Shown piece by piece: positions 44,841-52,745 of a stretch of DNA of 64,000 nt. Position numbers and translations under genes: made by a program. The notes beneath the pieces were generated by a model. That model was given only the letters and a program-made list of their open reading frames with translations. It was not told where the DNA came from and ran no database searches. The stretch's first letter is position 1, and the number at the start of each line of letters is the position of its first letter. Source of the DNA: CALRWV02 sp943371965 (GTDB taxonomy: Bacteria > Bacteroidota > JABWAT01); NCBI GenBank assembly GCA_943371965.1, contig CALRWV020000006.1, forward strand, positions 62,001 through 126,000, given 5' to 3'.

Positions 44841-46082
44841 ATGAAAAAAATATTTATTCTTCTGACACTTCTATTTGTTACTGGATTTTCCTGCAAATCA
44901 CCATCCTCCTCAGAAGACGGAAAGCCCGAAGAATCTGTAATTCCTCCACCTCAGGCAATTCCAAAAACAAACAGCCAATCTATATTCGTTCATTATATGC
45001 CATGGTTTCAATCAAAGGAGATTTCCGGTTCATGGGGATGGCATTGGACAATGAACAATCAAAATCCGGATATTACTGATGCGACGGGAAAACGGCAGAT
45101 TGCCAGTTATTTTTATCCTCTGATTGGCCCTTATGATTCAAGTGATCCTGATGTTTTGGAATATCATGTTTTGCTGATGAAGTTGTCAGGTATGGATGGT
45201 GTTGTTATTGACTGGTATGGAGTTTCAGGTATAAATGATTACGGCAAACTGAAAACAAATTCAGATAAATTTATCGAAACTGCAAAAAAAGCCGGTTTGA
45301 AATTTATAATCTGTTATGAAGACCGTACCATACAAACTCAAATTGATAAAGGTAAAATCACTGCATCTGGAGCAATTCAGGCAGCTCAGTCAGATTTTAA
45401 ATATATGGATGATACGTATTTCTCAAATGAATATTATTTCAAATTATCTGATAAACCGCTGGTATTGAATTTTGGTCCGATTTACTTTAAAAATTCACAG
45501 GACTGGAAAACAATTTCAAGTATCTGTTCAAATATACCTCAAGTATTTCCTTTGTTTTACAAAAATTCAAAATTGCCAGACAACAGTTATGCATATCCGG
45601 GAGAATTCACCTGGGTAGATCCATTAAGTAAAGTTGATTTGTATTATTACAATAACAATTCAAAATACAAGTTGTTGGGCGTTGCCTTGCCAGGATATAA
45701 AGATTTTTATCTGGCAGGTGGATTGGCAACCGGGAACTTCAATAGCGTTGCCTATAACAATGGTTCCACATTCAAAAATTTTCTTTCCCTTACTCAAACT
45801 TACAGTCTCGATTTTATTCAAATTGCAACATGGAATGACTTTGGTGAAGGAACCAATATTGAACCAGCACTTGATGCCGATCCTTTCAAATACATTAAGG
45901 CATTAAGAAAATTTACAGGGGCTTCAAGTGTTGATGACGATTTTGCATTGGTGAAAAAGCTTTATGATCTGAGAAAATCAAAAAAGGAAGACGGTGAAAT
46001 TCAATCCAAATTGAATTCAGCATTTTACCTGTTTTCGTCCAACCAACTGGATTCTGCAAGAAGTGTGATTAACAGACTTTAA
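44841..46082 (+). CDS. GH71/99-like glycoside hydrolase lipoprotein
   Basis: 413 residues. Lipoprotein signal with lipobox VTGFSC (lipid cysteine C18) and a Ser/Pro linker. The catalytic region begins QSIFVHYMPWFQSK and WGWHWTM, typical of GH71/GH99-type barrels; GMDGVVIDWYG, LKFIICYEDRT and the C-terminal TWNDFGEGTNIEP, where E336 and E341 occupy the place of the GH99 catalytic pair. Known members hydrolyse alpha-mannosides or alpha-1,3-glucan, others are uncharacterised, so the substrate is open. The final about 60 residues are helical with no family. It lies 47 bp after the glucokinase gene. Confidence 0.8.
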   Translation: MKKIFILLTLLFVTGFSCKSPSSSEDGKPEESVIPPPQAIPKTNSQSIFVHYMPWFQSKEISGSWGWHWTMNNQNPDITDATGKRQIASYFYPLIGPYDSSDPDVLEYHVLLMKLSGMDGVVIDWYGVSGINDYGKLKTNSDKFIETAKKAGLKFIICYEDRTIQTQIDKGKITASGAIQAAQSDFKYMDDTYFSNEYYFKLSDKPLVLNFGPIYFKNSQDWKTISSICSNIPQVFPLFYKNSKLPDNSYAYPGEFTWVDPLSKVDLYYYNNNSKYKLLGVALPGYKDFYLAGGLATGNFNSVAYNNGSTFKNFLSLTQTYSLDFIQIATWNDFGEGTNIEPALDADPFKYIKALRKFTGASSVDDDFALVKKLYDLRKSKKEDGEIQSKLNSAFYLFSSNQLDSARSVINRL

Positions 46083-46190
46083 ATTTTTCAGATATTTAAA
46101 TCCCAACAGCAGAAGCAGACCTTAGACTTTTTGTTTTTAATCTATATGAAGATACCAAATCTGAATTATTACTATTACAGGAAAAATAAA

Positions 46191-48515
46191 ATGGAAAATA
46201 AATTTCAAAAAATATTAAACCGGAAATTAACCATCACTGCAGTCTTTCTCAGTCTGGTGTCACTTATTACATTTGATCTGTCGGCTCAGATTAATAAATC
46301 CGACCCCAAAATGGATCAGTTTGTCAATTCACTGATGGATAAAATGACGCTTGAAGAAAAACTTGGGCAGCTGAATCTTCCCGGTGCCGGAGATATTGTT
46401 ACCGGTCAGGCAGGAAATACTGACGTCGCAAAAAAAATACGTGAAGGAAAAGTTGGTGGACTGTTCAACATCAAATCAATTGCAAAAATAAAAGAAGTGC
46501 AGAAAATTGCAGTTGAACAAAGCAGACTGAAAATTCCTCTTCTTTTTGGAATGGATGTGATTCACGGATATCAAACTGTATTTCCTATTCCTCTTGGATT
46601 AAGCTGTTCATGGGATATGAACCTGATTGAACAAAGTGCAAGAATAGCTGCCATCGAAGCGAGTGCAGATGGAATCAATTGGACATTTTCACCCATGGTG
46701 GATATCGCACGTGATCCACGCTGGGGTCGGATTGCAGAAGGCGCAGGAGAGGATGTTTATTTGGGTTCACAGATTGCAAAAGCAATGGTAACCGGTTATC
46801 AGGGAAAGGATCTTTCCCTTAACAACACCATCATGGCATGTGTAAAACATTATGCATTGTACGGAGCTGCTGAATCCGGTCGGGACTACAATACTACAGA
46901 CATGAGCCATCAGAGAATGTACAATGAATATTTTCCTCCTTACAAAGCAGCAGTTGATGCAGGAGTTGGAAGTGTTATGGCCTCTTTCAATGAAGTTGAC
47001 GGAATTCCTGCAACCGGAAATAAATGGCTGATGACAACTGTTCTGCGTGACCAGTGGGGATTTGGTGGATTTGTTGTTACTGATTATACAGGAATCAATG
47101 AAATGACTGATCACGGAATGGGTGATCTGAAAACGGTTTCAAGTTTGGCACTGAATGCTGGAATTGATATGGATATGGTTGGAGAAGGATTGCTTTCCAC
47201 CCTAACAGCTTCAATGAAAGAAGGAAAAGTAACACAGCAGCAGATTGATGCTGCAACACGCAGAATTCTGGAAGCAAAATACAAACTTGGTTTGTTTGAA
47301 GACCCTTACCGATACTGCAATGAGGAACGTGCAAAAAAAGAAGTCTTTTCACCTGAACACCGTAAAGCAGCGAGGGAAACTGCAGCTCAAAGTTTTGTTC
47401 TGCTGAAAAACCAGAACAATCTTTTGCCGCTGAAAAAAAATGGTACTGTTGCAGTAATTGGTCCATTGGCAGACAATAAACAAAACATGCCTGGAACCTG
47501 GAGTGTTGCAGCAGTATTTGAACAGGCGACATCAGTTCTGACCGGCTTGAAGGAAGTTGCGGGAGACAAAGTCGATTTTCTTTATGCAAAGGGATCGAAT
47601 CTTGATGCAGATGAAAAATTTGAAGAACGTGCTGGAATGTTCGGCAAAAATTTGGGAAGGGATAACCGACCTGCTGATGTTGTTTTGAAAGAAGCACTTG
47701 ATATAGCCAACAAATCGGATGTTGTACTTGCTGTCTTGGGAGAATCCGCAGAGATGAGCGGAGAATCTTCAAGCAGAACCAATATAGAAATTCCAAAAAT
47801 TCAGAAAGACCTTCTGGAAGCACTTTTGAAAACAGGAAAACCTGTAGTTCTTGTGTTGTTTACAGGTCGCCCACTTGCATTGAAATGGGAACAGGAAAAC
47901 GTTCCTGCAATTTTAAATGTCTGGTATCCGGGAAGTGAAGCCGGTTATGCAGTTGCAGATGTACTTTTTGGAAACGCAAACCCATCCGGAAAACTAAGTA
48001 CAACTTTTCCGCAGAATGTTGGACAGGTCCCAATTTTCTACAGTCACAAAAATACCGGACGCCCTTTGGGTGAAGGAAAATGGTTTGAAAAATTCCGCAG
48101 CAACTATCTGGATGTCAGCAATGAACCTCTTTACCCATTTGGTTTTGGTTTAAGCTATACCACTTTCAGTTATGGTGATCTCAATCTAAGCAGTACATTG
48201 TTAAACGGGAACCAGACATTGACTGCAAGCATAACAGTAACCAATTCAGGAAAGTACGATGGCAAAGAAGTTGTTCAATTGTATATCCGTGACTTGATAG
48301 GTTCTGTAACACGTCCAGTCAAAGAGTTGAAAGGATTCCAGAAAATTGATCTGAAAGCGGGAGAATCCAAAACAGTTACATTCAATATTACACCTGAAGA
48401 CTTGAAATTCTACAACTACGATCTGAAGTATGATTGGGAAGCCGGAGATTTTCAAATCATGATCGGCGGAAATTCACGTGATGTAAAGACCGGAAAAATT
48501 ACCTGGTCAAAGTAA
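46191..48515 (+). CDS. GH3 beta-glucosidase, BglX-like
   Basis: 774 residues with the ATG at 46191, preceded by CAGGAAAAATAAA; the longer TTG frame from 46131 lacks a ribosome site and hides the signal peptide. Signal peptide ends FDLSAQ. GH3 features: DKMTLEEKLGQLNLPG, FGMDVIHGYQTVFPIPL, SPMVDIARDPRWGRI, KHYALYG, nucleophile D298 in FVVTDYTGI, second domain with LAVLGESAEMSGE, and FGLSYTTFSYGDL opening the fibronectin-like end. This is the classic periplasmic cellobiase/gentiobiase type. Distinct from the GH3 at 40120 (about 6 kb upstream), so the two probably differ in linkage preference. Confidence 0.94.
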   Translation: MENKFQKILNRKLTITAVFLSLVSLITFDLSAQINKSDPKMDQFVNSLMDKMTLEEKLGQLNLPGAGDIVTGQAGNTDVAKKIREGKVGGLFNIKSIAKIKEVQKIAVEQSRLKIPLLFGMDVIHGYQTVFPIPLGLSCSWDMNLIEQSARIAAIEASADGINWTFSPMVDIARDPRWGRIAEGAGEDVYLGSQIAKAMVTGYQGKDLSLNNTIMACVKHYALYGAAESGRDYNTTDMSHQRMYNEYFPPYKAAVDAGVGSVMASFNEVDGIPATGNKWLMTTVLRDQWGFGGFVVTDYTGINEMTDHGMGDLKTVSSLALNAGIDMDMVGEGLLSTLTASMKEGKVTQQQIDAATRRILEAKYKLGLFEDPYRYCNEERAKKEVFSPEHRKAARETAAQSFVLLKNQNNLLPLKKNGTVAVIGPLADNKQNMPGTWSVAAVFEQATSVLTGLKEVAGDKVDFLYAKGSNLDADEKFEERAGMFGKNLGRDNRPADVVLKEALDIANKSDVVLAVLGESAEMSGESSSRTNIEIPKIQKDLLEALLKTGKPVVLVLFTGRPLALKWEQENVPAILNVWYPGSEAGYAVADVLFGNANPSGKLSTTFPQNVGQVPIFYSHKNTGRPLGEGKWFEKFRSNYLDVSNEPLYPFGFGLSYTTFSYGDLNLSSTLLNGNQTLTASITVTNSGKYDGKEVVQLYIRDLIGSVTRPVKELKGFQKIDLKAGESKTVTFNITPEDLKFYNYDLKYDWEAGDFQIMIGGNSRDVKTGKITWSK

Positions 48516-48560
48516 AAATAAGCAAATTGAATGCTTTTGAATTCAACTGACAATTTCAAA

Positions 48561-48591
48561 AAAGGCTTTCTCAAAAATAGGGAAAGCCTTT
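48561..48591. terminator. Hairpin after the BglX-like gene
   Basis: AAAGGCTTTC-N11-GAAAGCCTTT, a perfect 10-bp stem 46 bp after the stop codon. The A run before and T-rich stretch after make it a plausible terminator ending the first part of the sugar region. Confidence 0.75.
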
Positions 48592-49002
48592 CCATTTAAT
48601 ATCTCTTTTTTCCGATTTATTATCGGCAAGCAAACAGTAAATTCAGCTTTTTATTTAATTGCCCGATCCTGAAAAATAATTTGTTATGTTTGATCTTATC
48701 ATATTAATAATCAGTCGATTATTTAAATGATAATTAATTAACTCAATGTCTTTTTTTTTAATGTTTTTGACTCTTAAATCAGATAGAATGTGGAGTTATC
48801 AATCAGAAATACCAGATTGTTATTGGCATGTTTTTGGCTTAAGTCTTTTTAAGAATTATCAGGTTCAAACAAGAATAGTGGTTAGAAAGCAAGTGGATAA
48901 AAGTTCAAATGTTATGGAAAGGCTTCCATATTAATTGAAAGTATTTCGCTGGCTGATGATCAATAAATTCAAAAAACGACTTTTCAGTAATAGGAGAATC
49001 AA
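48592..49002. promoter_or_regulatory. Control region with long imperfect palindrome and sigma54-like promoter
   Basis: This non-coding stretch contains a 17-bp-arm inverted repeat (48696-48712 and 48717-48733, 15 of 17 paired, centre AGTC) that aligns without gaps to 24213-24252 before the symporter gene. At 48824-48839, TGGCAT-GTTTT-TGGCT matches the sigma54 -24/-12 consensus well (GG and GC correctly 12 apart). The distance from palindrome start to promoter is 128 bp here and 125 bp at the symporter. Transcription from it would leave a leader of about 150 nt before the TonB-like gene. A short open frame at 48746-48934 is not convincing as a gene. Confidence 0.6.
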
Positions 49003-49836
49003 ATGAAAAAGATGGTTATACTTTTTTTATTTGCATCCATTAGTTTAACTTTATTGGGACAAAATACAAACGGGAAAATTGTAGGAAAGCTGATTGAAAA
49101 CAATAATTCAAGAGCAGTACCGGGTGAAACAGTTTTGTTGTTCAAGGGTGAAAATCAGTTTGCATCAGCAAGGTCGGGAGCTGGAGGAAATTTCAGTTTC
49201 GTTTCTGTTGAATCAGGTGATTATTCTTTAAAAGTGACTAAATCCGGATACCAGTCTTACTCAAAGAAAATAAGAATCAATCCAAACTTTACTTCCAAGA
49301 TTGTTGTAGCTCTTGAACCAAATCAGCAGGACAAAGAGTCGTCATTTGTTCAGAGACAGGAAGATAGAAAAAATCAGGAACAGAAACTGAAACCCGAAAA
49401 TCTTATGGGTTCCAACCAGAAACCGGAAATCAAATTGGCGTCTGCTTCAGACAGTCAATCAACACTCGAAACAAAAAATCAGCAGCCCATTGTTACTGAA
49501 CCTGAACAAATAATTATTGATGCAAATACAGAACCCATTTATTATGACGCTGTTGAAGAAATGCCGGAACCTGTTGACGGATTATCCGCATTGATGAAAA
49601 ATATTGAGTATCCGGAAAATGCTCTGAAACTCGGAATTCAGGGTACGGTTTACTTACAGGCATTTATCAGTAAAGATGGCGAAGTAACCAATATTTTAAT
49701 CATGAAATCAATTCCTATGCTTGATCTTTCAGCACAGGAAGCCGTTTATAAAACTAAATTCAAGCCGGGTAAAATTGGCGGTGAAATTGTTGATTCAAAG
49801 TTGACGATTCCAATTCCCTTTAAATTGAAACGGTAA
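49003..49836 (+). CDS. Secreted TonB C-terminal-domain protein with carboxypeptidase-regulatory-like module
   Basis: 277 residues. A cleavable-looking signal peptide (ends LTLLGQ) rather than a membrane anchor, then a CarboxypepD_reg-like domain (about 24-107: GKIVGKLIENNNSRAVPGETV... GNFSFVSVESGDYSLKVTKSGYQ), a Gln/Glu-rich linker (110-190) and a TonB C-terminal domain (about 200-277: YPENALKLGIQGTVYLQAFISKDGEV... AQEAVYKTKFKPG). Ordinary TonB is anchored in the inner membrane; this one appears to be periplasmic, so it may bind receptors without transmitting energy, or work with separate machinery. The start has AGGAG. It is the first gene after the sigma54-like promoter. Confidence 0.82.
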   Translation: MKKMVILFLFASISLTLLGQNTNGKIVGKLIENNNSRAVPGETVLLFKGENQFASARSGAGGNFSFVSVESGDYSLKVTKSGYQSYSKKIRINPNFTSKIVVALEPNQQDKESSFVQRQEDRKNQEQKLKPENLMGSNQKPEIKLASASDSQSTLETKNQQPIVTEPEQIIIDANTEPIYYDAVEEMPEPVDGLSALMKNIEYPENALKLGIQGTVYLQAFISKDGEVTNILIMKSIPMLDLSAQEAVYKTKFKPGKIGGEIVDSKLTIPIPFKLKR

Positions 49837-49965
49837 TTCATTCAATTTTAATTATTGTTCAGTTTCCGTTTCGTTATTTTGCTTTTGGATAGTGATTCAA
49901 AAACAAAGTTGTTTCAAGTTGGATCGAAAAATAAGTCCTGAGTCGTATTCCCGATGGAGAAAAAA

Positions 49966-52611
49966 ATGAACACATTCCTTAAAACAAAATTTCTTTTTGC
50001 TGCAGTTCTTCTTCAGTTTTTTTTTGCATTTAAATTATCTGCACAATGGGTTTGGTTTTCAAACGATACAACGGGAACTGAATCAGTTTGGACAGGCCCT
50101 TACTTAAATGGCCCAACTGCGTTTGTAAATGTATCAAACAACCATGATGACAAAGTTGAAGGAACCGGCTCACTTCAGATTGATTACCGGGTTGAAGCTT
50201 ATGATGGTTGGGGCGGGTATGCAGTAAGAGCGGTCGATAATCAAAACAAACCTGAAAGATTGGATTTATCTTCCGGAAAATATTTATCATTCTGGTATAA
50301 AGTTGTTACTGCAGCACAAAAATCTGCAGCAGGTGATTTGAATTTTGAGTTTAAAATTCAGGATAAAACAGGAGAAAGCGGACGAGATTTGTGGATTCAT
50401 GGTTTGGGTACAATCATGGAAACAAAAGGAGAATGGAAACAGGTAAAAATTCCGATAATGTTTGCCGGAATTAATAATTGGACGCTTCAATTTGGTGACG
50501 ACAATAAACAATTTGAACCTTGGGCAGTCTGCGGTGTTGAAATTGCTTTTGTTTTTATTCCGGCAGCAGGAGGTGGAACAACCAACACTCCATTTGCAAC
50601 CGGAACTGTTCTGCTGGATAAATTCCAGATATTGGAATCAGCCTTTGCACCAGTATTCACCTTTGACAACCAGAGTGACACCACAAATAATCTTGAACGG
50701 AAAAATGCATTCTGGAAAGTTGATTCAAAATCAGATGGTTCGAATTCAGATAAACAGTTCATTAATCTAACAACTGAAGGAAATGATTTTGTTGAAGGAA
50801 ACAGTTCAATGAAAGTCGATTACAGTTTGGTTGCCAATGCAGATTCGGAAAGTGTAGTTGAATTTGAACATTACTTTTTTGGTTATCCTTTAGATATTTC
50901 ATCACACACTTCATTGGTTTTTTATGTTAAAAACTTGATTCCTTCATTACTGTCACAAAATATGTTTATGCGTGTTTTTTTATATGATGATGCCGGTGAA
51001 TGTAAACTGGAAGGTTGGGTAACTGTACCCAACTTCCACTTTGACAAACAATCTGATTGGCAATTTGTTCATCTTTCCCTTTACAAAAATCTGGAAAATA
51101 AAAAGTGGGATGAACTGAGACCCGGGGATGTTGGAATATCTTCTTCATTGTTCGGAATTGATTTCTTTTTAGAACGGGAAAAAATCAGGAAAATTAAATT
51201 TCAATTGGTAATAACAAAATTAACTCCAGGTGAAATAACAAAAGGTTCTTTCCTGATTGATGCACTACTTCCATCAGGATATCTAACATCTGACATAATG
51301 CCTCCAGTTTCAGTTGAGATTTCAATTACTCCATTAAAGTATTCAAATAAGATTGAATGGACAGCGTATGAGTATAACAGTGATGGACCATATGATCTTT
51401 TTTTTAGTTTAAATCAGAATAATAAATTCACAAAAATTGCCAAAAAACTGGAGGGGAAAACAGTAAGTCTGCAGCATTATATTTTCAGCCCGCTAACTGA
51501 CAGATTGATTGATTTTTATTACGGTTTGGATTGGTCGGATGGACTTTATGATGTAGATTATATTTATCCCACAAGTGCCATTTCCAATACCGCCAGAGGA
51601 ATTCCGGTCATATCCAATATTCCACCCAACAATTTTACAGCAGACGGAAATTTATCCGAATGGGAAAATATAAAACCGTGGGTAATTAAATCATCTGACA
51701 GCACCGGTTTTGTTCCTGATTCAATGACTCATTCGGGAAATTCTGATTTGTGGTACAAGTCATGGGTTTCCCTTTCAAAAGACAGTTTGTATGCGGCTTT
51801 CGAAGTTCATGACAACACCATCATTACTGATATCAATTCAAACGACAAAGATTCCGATTCACCTGAACTGATGATTGGTTTATACGATTACAAAGGACGA
51901 AACCATACAACCAATAATTTGTGTATCGGAAAAACTCCTGATTATCATTTCAGATTCAATTCGAATAAAGTAACCGAAGAAAGAAAGTTCTGGAATGAAA
52001 TTTCAAAATCAGGTGATTCCAATTATTCCTGGATAAAAACATTTGATTCCACTTATGTGGTTGAGTGGGGGATTCCACTTTCAGAAATACTGGATACGGT
52101 AGAACATGATTATCCGAAGTTTGTTCAGAAAACGGGAATGAAACTGGCGTTGAATTTTTCGGTGAATGATGCCGATGTTGAAGGAACAAGAAAAAGTCTG
52201 CTTTCATGGGCTCCGGAAGAAAATGAACCCGGACTTCAAAATATTGATTCATGGAATTTCAGCTGGCTGGGTAACCCAAACATGTCAATCAAAGAATTTG
52301 AATCTTTTGAAAATTACACGGATGTCACTGAGCCCAACATTCAACCTTTCGAATTTTCTTTGGAACAGAACTACCCGAATCCATTCAACCCGGAAACAAA
52401 AATCAGTTTCAATTTAAAATCAGCAACCCACGTTTCAATTAAAGTTTACAATGTTTTGGGTGCAGAAATCACAACTCTGGTTGATGACTACCAAACACCG
52501 GGAAAACATACACTTTCTTTCAATGCGGTAAACCTTGCAAGTGGCGTTTACTTTTTCAGAATGAATGCCGGTGGAGTGAGTACTTCGAGAAAGATGATGC
52601 TGGTGAAGTGA
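49966..52611 (+). CDS. Secreted multi-module carbohydrate-binding-type protein with T9SS domain (paralogue 2 of 3)
   Basis: 881 residues from the ATG preceded by GGAG at 49956-49959 (an ATG at 49954 has no ribosome site). Same architecture as the proteins at 26077 and 52746: signal peptide, a well-conserved first beta-sandwich (QWVWFSNDTTG... EAYDGWGGYAVRAVD... LDLSSGKYLSFWYKV), a second module that has lost the WGGY core (about 235-455), a fibronectin-like part, a CBM9-like domain (FTADGNLSEWENIKPWVI) and a T9SS domain (EQNYPNPFNPETKISF). The middle is much more diverged than the two ends. Probable surface glycan-binding role; no catalytic residues recognised. Confidence 0.78.
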   Translation: MNTFLKTKFLFAAVLLQFFFAFKLSAQWVWFSNDTTGTESVWTGPYLNGPTAFVNVSNNHDDKVEGTGSLQIDYRVEAYDGWGGYAVRAVDNQNKPERLDLSSGKYLSFWYKVVTAAQKSAAGDLNFEFKIQDKTGESGRDLWIHGLGTIMETKGEWKQVKIPIMFAGINNWTLQFGDDNKQFEPWAVCGVEIAFVFIPAAGGGTTNTPFATGTVLLDKFQILESAFAPVFTFDNQSDTTNNLERKNAFWKVDSKSDGSNSDKQFINLTTEGNDFVEGNSSMKVDYSLVANADSESVVEFEHYFFGYPLDISSHTSLVFYVKNLIPSLLSQNMFMRVFLYDDAGECKLEGWVTVPNFHFDKQSDWQFVHLSLYKNLENKKWDELRPGDVGISSSLFGIDFFLEREKIRKIKFQLVITKLTPGEITKGSFLIDALLPSGYLTSDIMPPVSVEISITPLKYSNKIEWTAYEYNSDGPYDLFFSLNQNNKFTKIAKKLEGKTVSLQHYIFSPLTDRLIDFYYGLDWSDGLYDVDYIYPTSAISNTARGIPVISNIPPNNFTADGNLSEWENIKPWVIKSSDSTGFVPDSMTHSGNSDLWYKSWVSLSKDSLYAAFEVHDNTIITDINSNDKDSDSPELMIGLYDYKGRNHTTNNLCIGKTPDYHFRFNSNKVTEERKFWNEISKSGDSNYSWIKTFDSTYVVEWGIPLSEILDTVEHDYPKFVQKTGMKLALNFSVNDADVEGTRKSLLSWAPEENEPGLQNIDSWNFSWLGNPNMSIKEFESFENYTDVTEPNIQPFEFSLEQNYPNPFNPETKISFNLKSATHVSIKVYNVLGAEITTLVDDYQTPGKHTLSFNAVNLASGVYFFRMNAGGVSTSRKMMLVK

Positions 52612-52690
52612 GTGGAAAATTGACGACAGACCACGGAAAATGGTGAGTGGCAAGTGGTGAATGGCGAGTGAAATCCTGGCAACGGTTGTT
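52612..52690. repeat. Degenerate spacer repeat, copy 1
   Basis: TTGACGACAGA (52620-52630) and then AGTGGCAAGTGGTGAATGGCGAGTGAAA (52646-52673) and CCTGGCAACGGTT. Nearly the same text follows the next paralogue (55374-55455) and a worn version follows the interrupted lipoprotein gene (56929-56970). Confidence 0.75.
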
Positions 52691-52745
52691 AGACCCTGTC
52701 AGAGGTTATGGGTAAACCAAGTAATTCTGGAAACGGAAAAATAAT

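Noticed and set aside
47095..47823. 242-codon minus-strand frame inside the GH3 gene at 46191
   Set aside because: Antisense to a clear GH3 enzyme; no start signal or family resemblance.
48746..48934. 62-codon frame in the spacer before the TonB-like gene
   Set aside because: Overlaps the sigma54-like promoter, no ribosome site, unusual composition, no recognisable domain.
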